From assembly GCA_900313775.1 (NCBI GenBank), contig OMSP01000057.1:1-9764 (forward strand): 9,764 nucleotides of DNA, written 5' to 3'. The number at the start of each line of letters is the position of its first letter. Within the stretch, counting starts at the first letter, position 1. Source of the DNA: an uncultured Eubacteriales bacterium (lineage in GTDB: Bacteria; Bacillota; Clostridia; Lachnospirales; Lachnospiraceae). The notes under the pieces were generated by a model. It made no database searches and had not been told where the DNA came from. It saw only the letters and a list, made by a program, of their open reading frames with translations. The position numbers and the translations under genes were made by a program. Shown piece after piece: positions 1 through 7,537 of this stretch.

Positions 1-737
1 AATACGTCGACGATGCGGTTGATCGTATTGGCCGCGCTGCTGGTGTGTAGCGTCGAGAACAACAGCACACCGGTCTCCGCCGCCGTGATGGCCGCAGAGA
101 TCGTCTCGTAGTCACGCATCTCGCCGAGCAGGATAACGTCCGGGCTCTCGCGCAGCGCTGAGCGCAGCGAATCCAGATACCCCGGCGTGTCCACAAACAC
201 CTCCCGCTGGCTCACGATACTCTTGCGATGGTGATGCAGATACTCGATCGGATCCTCCATCGTGATGATATGGGCTTCCCTCGAAGAATTGATCCTGTCG
301 ATCATACATGCGAGCGTCGTCGATTTACCTGACCCGGCAGATCCGGCCACGAGCACAAGACCGGTCATATTGTCAGCCAGCGACAGGACATTCTGCGGGA
401 TGCCCAGCTTTTCCGGATCCGGAATACCGAATTTGATCACGCGTATAACTGCGGATACCGAACCCCTCTGTCTGAAGACATTGACACGGAATCGTCCCAG
501 ATCCGGTATCGAGAAGGAAAAGTCGTCGTCCGTACCGTTGTCGAGATTGATCCTGCTGCGTCTTGCAGTCTCGTAGATCTCATCGACCAGCGGTATGATA
601 TCCGCGGGTTTCATAATGCCGGTATCATCCCGGTCCTGTGCCCCGCCGACTTTATAGGTCACCGGAAGTCCGGCGATGACAAAGACATCAGAGGCATCTT
701 TCTCAATTGCTTTTCTAAGTATCTCAAGAAGTGTCAT
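1..737 (-). CDS. pilT: Type IV pilus retraction ATPase PilT (N-terminal part, runs off left edge)
   Basis: This is the hexameric cytoplasmic ATPase of the PilT/GspE family that drives pilus depolymerisation and twitching. The window holds 245 residues from the ATG at 737; the family is usually about 350, so the C-terminal third is missing at the edge. An N-terminal PAS-like region (residues 1-100, with FRVNVFRQ near 83-90) precedes the RecA-like core. The core shows Walker A GSAGSGKST (132-140), the Asp-box ITMEDPIEY (159-166), Walker B VILLGEMRD (201-209) and the His box STLHTSSA (228-235). GEMRD and the following ETISAAITAAETG favour PilT over the assembly ATPase PilB. The start is set by GGAAAGGGG just upstream, which lies inside the end of the previous gene; that gene's stop is only 2 bases away. 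It is the last visible gene of the operon. Identification is firm; the retraction role is inferred from the family. Confidence 0.95.
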   Translation of the reverse strand, partial: MTLLEILRKAIEKDASDVFVIAGLPVTYKVGGAQDRDDTGIMKPADIIPLVDEIYETARRSRINLDNGTDDDFSFSIPDLGRFRVNVFRQRGSVSAVIRVIKFGIPDPEKLGIPQNVLSLADNMTGLVLVAGSAGSGKSTTLACMIDRINSSREAHIITMEDPIEYLHHHRKSIVSQREVFVDTPGYLDSLRSALRESPDVILLGEMRDYETISAAITAAETGVLLFSTLHTSSAANTINRIVDV

Positions 738-739
738 GA

Positions 740-1144
740 TCAATCCCCTTTCCAGATATTCTGAACCGGATCGTCCGCGTTCCATTCCTTGGTGATCTTC
801 CACTCGTCGATTTCGTAGCTGCCGGATGCGTCCGGCTCGGACAGGACGATCGTGAGCGTGTATCCGTCCCGCTTGATCCGGGTGCTGTATCCGTCTGCAG
901 TCTTTGTCAGTCCGAGTGATGCGGCATCGATCGTTCCCTGTGCCGCCTGACCGTCAAAGTCCGCGAGCAGTCTCTCTCCTTCAGCCTCGATCTCGTAACG
1001 TTGTTTTGTCACATCGGCAAACCGGTCTGCCATCACCTTGTCGGCATGCGCAGTCGCAGTCGTCAATACTGCCATCACGGACAGTACTATCGCCACGATC
1101 GCAAGAAATACGGCTATGGGTCCCAATCGTATCCTATGACTCAT
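740..1144 (-). CDS. Small single-pass membrane protein of the pilus operon (minor-pilin-like, unknown)
   Basis: A 134-residue protein with a short basic N-terminus (MSHRIR), one hydrophobic helix at about residues 9-30, and a likely extracytoplasmic domain of about 100 residues. The helix ends in TATAHA, so cleavage as a signal peptide is possible, but an uncleaved anchor is equally plausible. After it comes a charged, probably helical stretch (35-65) and then a part rich in beta-type residues ending in EIDEWKITKEW. That layout, a helix followed by a small beta-rich domain, is typical of pilin-like proteins, although no G/FTLIE prepilin cleavage motif is present. The ATG overlaps the stop of the preceding gene (ATGA at 1141-1144) and has a strong GGGGAGGAG ribosome site 5 bases away. 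I recognise no named domain. A structural or accessory pilus role rests on its position just before pilT. Confidence 0.82.
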   Translation of the reverse strand: MSHRIRLGPIAVFLAIVAIVLSVMAVLTTATAHADKVMADRFADVTKQRYEIEAEGERLLADFDGQAAQGTIDAASLGLTKTADGYSTRIKRDGYTLTIVLSEPDASGSYEIDEWKITKEWNADDPVQNIWKGD

Positions 1145-1620
1145 CGCGTCTCCTCCCCGCCGTCTGCCGACTGCATTGTATCGTTCTTTATGAACCGGCC
1201 GCTCGTAAGGCTGTAGACCGGCTTAGCTTCGCCTGCTTCAAACACTTCTATCGTCCTGCTGATATATTTACCCGTTTCCGACGGTTCCTCTTTCCACCGT
1301 AGCTTCACGTCAAAAGACTGCCCTTCTCTGTCGCCGGCATCGGGATCCGCCCGGAAACTGATCACATCCTTGTCCGTCTCCACCGAGGATACATTCTCCA
1401 TCTGCTCGAGTCTGGCTGCCGCCTCCTCCTGATCTGAAGCGCCTGCAGTCATCTCAGCCGTATTCTGAGCGCAGAGTACCGCTCCGGTCAGCACACGGGC
1501 ATCCCGGCTCTTACCGCGCGCTCCGACCGACACCACCGTGATCACGGTGATGACCGTGATCAGCAGTGCAAACAGAGCGAGCAGCTCGACTATAAAGGTT
1601 ATGGCAGACTTTCTCTTCAT
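1141..1620 (-). CDS. Prepilin-like single-pass membrane protein of the pilus operon
   Basis: A 159-residue protein starting at the ATG at 1620, which has AAGGT 8 bases upstream. An in-frame ATG at 1644 would add eight residues (MSIQQGKI) and overlap the previous gene by 20 bases without a good ribosome site, so I reject it. The N-terminus MKRKSAITFIVELLALFALL resembles a type IV prepilin: basic leader, small residue, then a hydrophobic helix carrying an early glutamate (E12). The canonical Gly before the cleavage point is absent, with Ser-Ala in its place, and the glutamate is not at exactly position +5. The helix spans about 7-32 and contains an ITV triple. The rest is extracytoplasmic: an alanine-rich helix (ARVLTGAVLCAQNTAE, 41-56), then a beta-rich region. 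Its stop overlaps the next start by ATGA. Minor pilin is the best guess; whether the prepilin peptidase processes it is unknown. Confidence 0.83.
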   Translation of the reverse strand: MKRKSAITFIVELLALFALLITVITVITVVSVGARGKSRDARVLTGAVLCAQNTAEMTAGASDQEEAAARLEQMENVSSVETDKDVISFRADPDAGDREGQSFDVKLRWKEEPSETGKYISRTIEVFEAGEAKPVYSLTSGRFIKNDTMQSADGGEETR

Positions 1621-1624
1621 GATC

Positions 1625-2074
1625 TTACCTTGCTGTATCGACATAGGATGTCCCGGCGTCAGTACTGATGCTCAGCACATCATCCGAAGCGTAATCGACA
1701 GCAAACTCACTTACCTCTCCTATCACCAGCGCATGCTCCGGGTCGGAGGGGTCGCTGCTGCGCAGATACTCCTGCAGCAGTTTTCCGTCCTTCATATAGA
1801 TGCGCTGTTCATACCCTGTGTCTCCGTCTTTAATCACGATCCCCTGTGAGCCTTCGATCTCGCGGGGGAACACCTCTCCCTTTCCGTTGTTATGCACAGC
1901 GGTCGTGACATAGGAAAGTACCGCGCGTCTGTGATCATTTCCGTCCCGAGCTGCTGTCACCCCCTGATAGGAAGCCGCTGAAAATACGACAAGGAGAAGG
2001 ATGACGGCAAACAGGACCGCGATCGTCAGACCGTGAATGATCCCGGCTGAGCTTTGTTCTTCCCGGTGCTTCAT
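1625..2074 (-). CDS. Membrane protein resembling DUF4860, pilus operon
   Basis: A 149-residue protein with a hydrophilic N-terminus, one long hydrophobic helix at about 15-37, and an extracytoplasmic remainder. The segment from about residue 48 (RRAVLSYVTTAVHNN) through GIVIKDGDTGYEQRIYMKDGKLLQEYL and on to the end has the layout I associate with DUF4860: a helix, then paired strands around an E..IY..DG.L motif. I recall that family from Clostridia pilus-type operons, but I could not search, so the name is tentative. The helix-plus-small-beta-domain plan fits a pseudopilin-like component. The start at 2074 is supported by AAGGAGG 7 bases upstream and by an ATGA overlap with the preceding gene (2071-2074). 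The next gene begins 4 bases after its stop. The function has not, to my knowledge, been established. Confidence 0.84.
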   Translation of the reverse strand: MKHREEQSSAGIIHGLTIAVLFAVILLLVVFSAASYQGVTAARDGNDHRRAVLSYVTTAVHNNGKGEVFPREIEGSQGIVIKDGDTGYEQRIYMKDGKLLQEYLRSSDPSDPEHALVIGEVSEFAVDYASDDVLSISTDAGTSYVDTAR

Positions 2075-2388
2075 CTTTTGGCCTCCTTCGGTATCACGCG
2101 TATATCAGGCGGAAGGTTTTCCGCGAACGGCATGTATATGATCTTATACTCTTCCTTGTTGACAGTCAGACCATAGTTGTCCTCGAGGTATTTCAGACTC
2201 TCGGGATATGCATTCTCAATGACATAACACTGCAGAACCCGTTCGCGGATGGTCTCCTCGACCGATTCGGCCCTGGCCTTTCTGTCTGCCTCATCGCTGC
2301 GCAGTACACCTGCCAGCACCACGGCTGTGACCAGAAATGCCAGAACTATACAGACTGTTATGAACTTGTGTTCCCGGATCATCCTCAT
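2071..2388 (-). CDS. Small pilin-like membrane protein of the pilus operon
   Basis: A 105-residue protein, the smallest of the four small genes here. A basic start (MRMIREHK) leads into one hydrophobic helix at about 9-29, then a charged helix (31-53) continuing into QCYVIENAYPESLKYLEDNYGL (53-74). The pattern AYPESLKYLEDNYG resembles the 'YP..L..L' segment that follows the N-terminal helix in many pilins and pseudopilins. The C-terminus is a short beta-type region (YKIIYMPFAENLPPDIRVIP). No classical prepilin cleavage motif is visible. Start choice is less certain than for its neighbours: AGGG lies 8 bases before the ATG at 2388, and a second in-frame ATG lies two codons in. It follows pilC after 16 bases and overlaps the next gene by 4. 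A pseudopilin-like or assembly role is likely from context. Confidence 0.8.
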   Translation of the reverse strand: MRMIREHKFITVCIVLAFLVTAVVLAGVLRSDEADRKARAESVEETIRERVLQCYVIENAYPESLKYLEDNYGLTVNKEEYKIIYMPFAENLPPDIRVIPKEAKR

Positions 2389-2404
2389 AAACTAACCCTG
2401 TCAC

Positions 2405-3466
2405 TTATCCCATCGAATTCATTATTCCGATCAGCGGGACCATCAGGCTGATCAGCATCAGGCCGATCGCGATCATCAAAAACCCGGTCAGAAGCGGTTC
2501 TATCGTATTGGATATCCGGCTGATGTTCTGATCGTTTTTGTCCTTGAGATCCTCCAGAATCTTCTTCAGGACCGAATCCAGCATGCCGCTTCGCTCGGCG
2601 GGTATCAGCATCCGGTTGTTGATGCTGTCATACAGTTTCACATCACAGGCGGCCTGCGCGAAAGACGATCCGCTCTCCGTCGCGCTGACACACTGTTCCA
2701 GCTTTGCTCTCAGCTCCCCCTCCTCTATGATCGGCAGGCTCTTCTTCAAAGCCTCATCGTGCATGCTTCCCGTGGAGATAAACATATCAAAACATGAGGT
2801 AAAGCGGTAGAGATCCAGATTGTCAAACAGTTCTCTGAAAGAGCGGAAACGGCGAAGGAATTTCTTCGCAACGACTGCATGTCCGCTTTTCCACAGCAGT
2901 GCACCGATCAGAATCAACACGACCAGCACTATCATCACGACCAGTGCCGCCCGGCACAGTGCGAATGAAATATTGATGTATTTGAATGATGAAGCCGCCA
3001 GGCTTCCCGTCAAATTTTCGTACACACCGTAGAAGGCGGGGAAGACCATCTTCAGCATGACTGCGAGGATCGCTATGACCATCAGAAGAAGTATGACGGG
3101 GTAGCGCACAGCCGAGACGAAAGTGCGCTTCATTGACTGCTCCATCCTATAGTAGTCCGACAGATGGAACAGCGTTGTCTCCATCCTTCCTGTGTGCTCG
3201 GAGGCGCGGATCATATCGACCGCATAAGAGTCGAATGCGCCCGTCTCTTTCATCGCATCCTCAAATGACGAGCCCTCCGCCATGCACTTCGACATGACGG
3301 AAAAGACAGCCGTCTGCCCTGTGCTGTCGCCGGCTGACTCCTCCCGCAGGAGATCGACCGCCTCCCCGGTCGTGATGCCCGCTTTGAGCATCATCCCCAT
3401 ATTTTCAAAGAAAGAGCTCATATCCGCATAGCTCATGTGTTTTTTTGCACCCGCTTCAGAAGCCAT
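2405..3466 (-). CDS. pilC: Type IV pilus inner-membrane platform protein PilC (GspF family)
   Basis: PilC is the polytopic platform on which the PilB and PilT ATPases act to assemble or retract pili. The 353-residue product has the duplicated GspF fold: domain one at about 15-138 (FFENMGMMLKAGITTGEAVDLL, then ASEHTGRM at 88-95) and domain two at about 216-343 (FDMFISTGSMHDEAL, then IPAERSGML at 288-296). Membrane helices are visible at about 122-143, 172-192 and 326-347, the last preceded by TIEPLLTGF, a typical family ending. Family members are often about 400 residues; this one lacks much of the usual N-terminal cytoplasmic extension before domain one. The start is well set by AAGGAGA 5 bases upstream, whose first bases abut the TGA of the preceding gene. 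GspF of a type II secretion system is the alternative, but pilT in the same operon argues for a pilus. Confidence 0.93.
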   Translation of the reverse strand: MASEAGAKKHMSYADMSSFFENMGMMLKAGITTGEAVDLLREESAGDSTGQTAVFSVMSKCMAEGSSFEDAMKETGAFDSYAVDMIRASEHTGRMETTLFHLSDYYRMEQSMKRTFVSAVRYPVILLLMVIAILAVMLKMVFPAFYGVYENLTGSLAASSFKYINISFALCRAALVVMIVLVVLILIGALLWKSGHAVVAKKFLRRFRSFRELFDNLDLYRFTSCFDMFISTGSMHDEALKKSLPIIEEGELRAKLEQCVSATESGSSFAQAACDVKLYDSINNRMLIPAERSGMLDSVLKKILEDLKDKNDQNISRISNTIEPLLTGFLMIAIGLMLISLMVPLIGIMNSMG

Positions 3467-3477
3467 CTTGTCTCCTT

Positions 3478-4431
3478 TCAGTAAAAATACACATCCGTGT
3501 AATTTGATCCGTCTCCGATGAACTCCCCGTCCGCTCCGTTCGCCGCAAATGTCATATCCACGCGGCTCCAGTCATTTTGGCTGACCGAAAACTCGACGGT
3601 GGTCCAGCCGTTTTCTTCCGTATAAAACATATTCCAGGCGTGATAGAGATTGTCCGGCTCCACATACCCGAAAATGATCTTCGTCGGTATCCCCTGACTC
3701 CGCAGCATAGAAGCCGCCAGAGAGGCGTAATCAAAGCAGATCCCCTTTCCCTCGGCCATGATCTTGTCGGGGTCAGGGATATAACCGGATTCGACTTCGA
3801 TCGCCTTATCCATGTCGTAGGTTATGTTTCCGCAGATATAGTCGTACACCCTGCCGACGAAATCTTCCTCACTGCCCGCCTTCTCGGCCATCGACCGGGC
3901 TTTCTCCACGCATTTGGAATCCGCCCGGTAATCAGCATACTGATTCGGCCGTAAAAACGGTTCGAACTCGCTGGCCAGTTTGACATCGGCGTCACATGTG
4001 TACAGCTCGTAATACTTGCTGTCCTCGACATTTTTCATTACCTTGAAAGTATAGCGCCCGTTGCCGCACTGTAGAGGAAAGATCTGCGGTTCTCCGAGTG
4101 GCACGTCATAGACAAATGTGTTCTCATCCTTGAAGACCTGAAGTTTGACGCGGGCGTCCGTGTCCACAAGCACGCCGATATAGCCCTGCTGTGTATGCGT
4201 AAGGTCCACCTGCGCCTCGTCATTACCCTTTGCGCTTCCGGCGTCAAATACGGCATCGGCGAACTCGGCAGCTTTAAAGCCCCCCTTGTCGAGCTTCTCG
4301 CTCTTCGAGGCAGAGTCTTCCGGGACCGAAACGCTCCCGCCGCCGCAGCCGCCTAAAAACAGGCATATCAACAATACTGCCGGAATCTGCCGGACCAGTA
4401 TCAGAATTGTCCGTTTGATCGATCCTCTCAT
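3478..4431 (-). CDS. Extracytoplasmic lipoprotein with transglutaminase-like domain
   Basis: A 317-residue predicted lipoprotein: basic N-terminus, hydrophobic stretch 11-26, then a lipobox LGGC with Cys29 as the lipidation site, followed by a glycine/serine-rich linker. Residues about 52-165 form a beta-rich region I do not recognise. Residues about 190-300 match the transglutaminase-like cysteine-peptidase fold: GKGICFDYASLAASMLRSQG with Cys232, YHAWN with His264, and WSRVDMTF with Asp291, the last having Met where Asp-Pro-Thr is common. The triad therefore appears complete. Such domains either cross-link, deamidate or cleave amide bonds; which one applies here cannot be read from sequence. 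It should sit on the outer face of the membrane. The start at 4431 has AAAGGAG overlapping the kinase stop codon, and pilC follows after 11 bases, so it is embedded between kinase and pilus genes. Confidence 0.92.
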   Translation of the reverse strand: MRGSIKRTILILVRQIPAVLLICLFLGGCGGGSVSVPEDSASKSEKLDKGGFKAAEFADAVFDAGSAKGNDEAQVDLTHTQQGYIGVLVDTDARVKLQVFKDENTFVYDVPLGEPQIFPLQCGNGRYTFKVMKNVEDSKYYELYTCDADVKLASEFEPFLRPNQYADYRADSKCVEKARSMAEKAGSEEDFVGRVYDYICGNITYDMDKAIEVESGYIPDPDKIMAEGKGICFDYASLAASMLRSQGIPTKIIFGYVEPDNLYHAWNMFYTEENGWTTVEFSVSQNDWSRVDMTFAANGADGEFIGDGSNYTDVYFY

Positions 4432-4439
4432 ATGCTCCT

Positions 4440-7400
4440 TTAAGATCCGATCAGCTCCTCAAGCGTGTCAAACAAAATGTCCGGCTCGACCGGTTTGCTC
4501 AGATGCGCGTTTAATCCGGCCTGGAGGCTGCGCTTTACATCCTCGTCAAACGCGTTGGCCGTCATCGCTATGATCGGGATGGTCGTCGCGTCCTCATGCT
4601 CAGATGCGCGGATCAGCTTGGTGGCAGTCAATCCGTCCATCTCCGGCATGCGCATATCCATCAGGATCGCATCGTAATAACCCGCGGGATGCTCTTCAAA
4701 TTTATCCACTGCTACCCTTCCGTTCTCAGCCAGATCCACCTCGATCCCGCGCATACTCAAGACCATCATCATGATCTCGGCATTGACCGGCACATCTTCA
4801 GCCAACAGGATATGCTTTCCTTCAAGATCGGCCGACACAACTGCCTCGATCTGATTCTTCTTTCTGAACGCCGCGTGGAATTCATCGATCACACTCCCGG
4901 CAAACAGAGGTTTCGGCACGAAAGTATCCACGCCCGCTTCCCTGGCTTCCTCCATGACATCATCCCAGTTGTAGGAAGTCAGGATAATAATGGGGGTCTC
5001 ATGACCGACAATAGAACGTATCTGACGGGTCGTCTCGACTCCGTCCATGCCCGGCATTTTCCAGTCTATCAACAGGAAGTCATAGCCGTCGTTGCTCTCA
5101 TGACGCTTTCTCACCTTCTCTACTCCCTCTTCGCCGGAGTAGGCGATGTCGCAGCTGATGCCGATCTGATCCAGAACGATCTGTGCATGCTCCAGAGCCA
5201 CAACATCATCATCGATCACAAGAGCGCTCATGTCTTCCGGTTTCATAACGCCCTTTGTGTCATCTTTATATTTGCGGTCAGATTCTCCCAGAGTGACCGT
5301 GACCGTGAACGTCGTGCCCTCGCCCTTTTTGCTCTTTACGTCGATATGCCCGTTCATGAGTTCCACAATACTCTTGGTGATCGGCATACCCAGTCCGGTA
5401 CTTCCGTAACGGCTGGTCGTAGCATCATCCTCCTGACTGAACGGTTCAAAGAGATGCGGCAGGAAGTCTTCGCTCATGCCGATTCCGGTATCCTGCACAG
5501 TCATCTTCAGCGTCGCCTGTCCGCCAAAGCGCCTTCCCTCCTCGATCAGGAATGTCACTTCACCGCCCTTCGGCGTGAACTTGACGGCATTGCTGAGAAT
5601 GTTGATCAGTACCTGTTTGAGCTTCATCCCGTCGCCGACATAATAGTCATCTATCCTGCCGACCGTGCGGCATCTGTAGGTCACTCCCTTATCCTCGCAC
5701 TGGCCGCTGATAATGGTGTTGACCTGCTTTAAGTCCTTTGCGAAAGAAAATTCCTCTTCCTTGATGATCATCCTCCCCGACTCGATACGCGACATGTCAA
5801 GGACATCGTTGATGATATCCAGCAGATGCTGAGCAGAAGAACCGGTCTTGACCAGCTGCTCCCTCACTTTATCCGGGACATTTGGCTCATTGAGCGCAAT
5901 GCTGTTGAGACCGATGATGGCGTTCATCGGCGTACGAATCTCATGACTCATATTGGAAAGGAAGGTCGTCTTCGCTTTGCTGGCCTGCTCGGCAGCTGCA
6001 AGAGCCTCTGTCAGCTGCTGCTGTTGGGAGATCTCCCTGCGCGTCTCGGCGTCAACATCTACAAAACAAGCTCCGACGGCGTGTACGAGGTGATCTTCCC
6101 TGTCTTCAGGGTGCCGGACTCCGGCAAAGCGGACTGCCTCATATGATTCTTCACCGTCCACACTGATGATATAACGATAAGAGATGACTCTGCTTTCTTT
6201 GAGTCCCTCCCTGATGGCTTCAGGCTGGATAAATGCCATAAACTCCTCGCGATACGGCTCCAGGATATACTGGTTGCAGTACGCAGTCACTGCTTCCAGA
6301 TAATTGAAAGACTCTCCGGCCTTAAAGCCGGGCAGATCCGTACGCGGCTGATAACAGAGCCCGTAGTCCCGGTCTAATTCCACATAGTAGACACTGCGAT
6401 AGTCGGAAGAAAGTGCGGTGATCATCTTTGCCTGCTCTTCCTGCTGGGCTTTTTGAGCTAGCAGCTGTTCCTGGATCTCCAGTCTCTGCTGCATCTCCTC
6501 CCGCTTGACACGGTTTGCTGCTTCGGATGCCTCTTTTTCCACCACCAGCTGCGCATTCTTTTTCATCTGAGCGACAAGATAGATGAACAGAGCTCCGAGG
6601 ACCAGAGCCATGAGAACGGACAGGATGAGGCTTCTGCGCAGGAGGCCTGTAGAAATAGCGCTGATCCTGTCACTGACGACACTGTCCCGGACGAGATATG
6701 TCAAAAACCAGTCAGTCCCTGTGATCGGAGTATAACTGATCGTCTCCTGGATACCGTCATAAGTGAATGGGACAGTACCTGCATTTCCATTGTTGAAATC
6801 GTCAACGATACCCTGACAGGAGTAACCGTCTTTGTACTCTGCATGCTCAAGCGCTTCCAAAAGATTATCCTCAGTCGCAAGCCCTCCCAGCACAGTGTCG
6901 CAGAGCGAAATGCCATCGCTGGTATAAATATTGGAGAATGTAGCCTTTGTGCCCTGAGTCGCCATGGATATACCTTCGAGCATCTCTTCTGCGGCGATCT
7001 CCTCGAAACAGACCACCAGCTTCTTCCCTTCAATAGTCAGCTGCCTGTTGCTGATGGGCACGGCAATGACGATCTTTTTATCTTTACTCTTCAGATTCTT
7101 GACAGTTATGCTGGAGTCCTGAAGTGTCTTATAGTCAAATGAATAGTCTTGTATATCGTGCGTGATGCCCTCATCCGCCGTGTAGACTGCCCCGTCGCTT
7201 CCGACAAACGCGAACCTGTCCAGATGAAAGAGTTTTTTCATCTCCCTCTGATAATCCCTCATATGACTGAGGTCTCGGAAGTCCTCGTCATCGATCATAT
7301 CCAGAGCGATATTGATTGTCTCAATGCTCTGATCGAGGTTGTCTTCAACGACCTGTGCGCGCCGGCCGGCCAGCTCATCCAGATACATCTGACTCACGGA

Positions 7401-7529
7401 ATGAGCGACGCCGCTAGTATCTTTCTGCGCTTTCCGCCCGGTCCATATGGTACCGAAAATCATGATCGCGATAACAATAGCGATGCCCGCCAGGGCAATA
7501 GGCAATGTTTTCTTCGTCTCTGCTGTCAT
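4440..7529 (-). CDS. Membrane hybrid histidine kinase with two receiver domains
   Basis: A 1029-residue sensor kinase. Helices at about 9-29 and 299-320 bracket a large extracytoplasmic sensor (30-298), probably of the Cache type. A coiled coil (about 325-370) and a PAS-like region (about 370-495) follow. The kinase core has His529 in SHEIRTP, the N box LINILSNAVKFT (Asn647), DTGIG (680-684) and GSTGLGM (709-715). Receiver one (about 768-890) has acidic DDD at 773-775, Asp822 in LLIDWKMP, Thr851 and Lys873. Receiver two (about 906-1026) has Glu911-Asp912, Asp958 in ILMDMRMP, Thr990 and Lys1012. All key residues are present, so it should be active. No Hpt or DNA-binding domain is attached, so output needs a separate partner. 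The start at 7529 has GGAGG 8 bases upstream; an in-frame ATG at 7544 overlaps that site and is rejected. It is the first gene of the pilus operon. Confidence 0.95.
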   Translation of the reverse strand: MTAETKKTLPIALAGIAIVIAIMIFGTIWTGRKAQKDTSGVAHSVSQMYLDELAGRRAQVVEDNLDQSIETINIALDMIDDEDFRDLSHMRDYQREMKKLFHLDRFAFVGSDGAVYTADEGITHDIQDYSFDYKTLQDSSITVKNLKSKDKKIVIAVPISNRQLTIEGKKLVVCFEEIAAEEMLEGISMATQGTKATFSNIYTSDGISLCDTVLGGLATEDNLLEALEHAEYKDGYSCQGIVDDFNNGNAGTVPFTYDGIQETISYTPITGTDWFLTYLVRDSVVSDRISAISTGLLRRSLILSVLMALVLGALFIYLVAQMKKNAQLVVEKEASEAANRVKREEMQQRLEIQEQLLAQKAQQEEQAKMITALSSDYRSVYYVELDRDYGLCYQPRTDLPGFKAGESFNYLEAVTAYCNQYILEPYREEFMAFIQPEAIREGLKESRVISYRYIISVDGEESYEAVRFAGVRHPEDREDHLVHAVGACFVDVDAETRREISQQQQLTEALAAAEQASKAKTTFLSNMSHEIRTPMNAIIGLNSIALNEPNVPDKVREQLVKTGSSAQHLLDIINDVLDMSRIESGRMIIKEEEFSFAKDLKQVNTIISGQCEDKGVTYRCRTVGRIDDYYVGDGMKLKQVLINILSNAVKFTPKGGEVTFLIEEGRRFGGQATLKMTVQDTGIGMSEDFLPHLFEPFSQEDDATTSRYGSTGLGMPITKSIVELMNGHIDVKSKKGEGTTFTVTVTLGESDRKYKDDTKGVMKPEDMSALVIDDDVVALEHAQIVLDQIGISCDIAYSGEEGVEKVRKRHESNDGYDFLLIDWKMPGMDGVETTRQIRSIVGHETPIIILTSYNWDDVMEEAREAGVDTFVPKPLFAGSVIDEFHAAFRKKNQIEAVVSADLEGKHILLAEDVPVNAEIMMMVLSMRGIEVDLAENGRVAVDKFEEHPAGYYDAILMDMRMPEMDGLTATKLIRASEHEDATTIPIIAMTANAFDEDVKRSLQAGLNAHLSKPVEPDILFDTLEELIGS

Positions 7530-7537
7530 ATACAGTA

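Noticed and set aside
1534..1549. A perfect 16-bp palindrome CACCGTGATCACGGTG followed by a near repeat.
   Set aside because: It lies inside the coding sequence for a transmembrane segment with an ITVITVITV repeat; the codon repetition explains both the palindrome and the repeat, so an operator or attachment site is not needed.
3577..3954. Plus-strand open frame of 125 codons opposite the lipoprotein.
   Set aside because: It is antisense to the transglutaminase-like domain, whose triad motifs are clear on the other strand; no independent support.
4596..5732. A 378-codon plus-strand open frame.
   Set aside because: It is antisense to the receiver and kinase domains of the hybrid kinase, has no ribosome site of note and no recognisable protein; it is a shadow of a high-GC coding strand.
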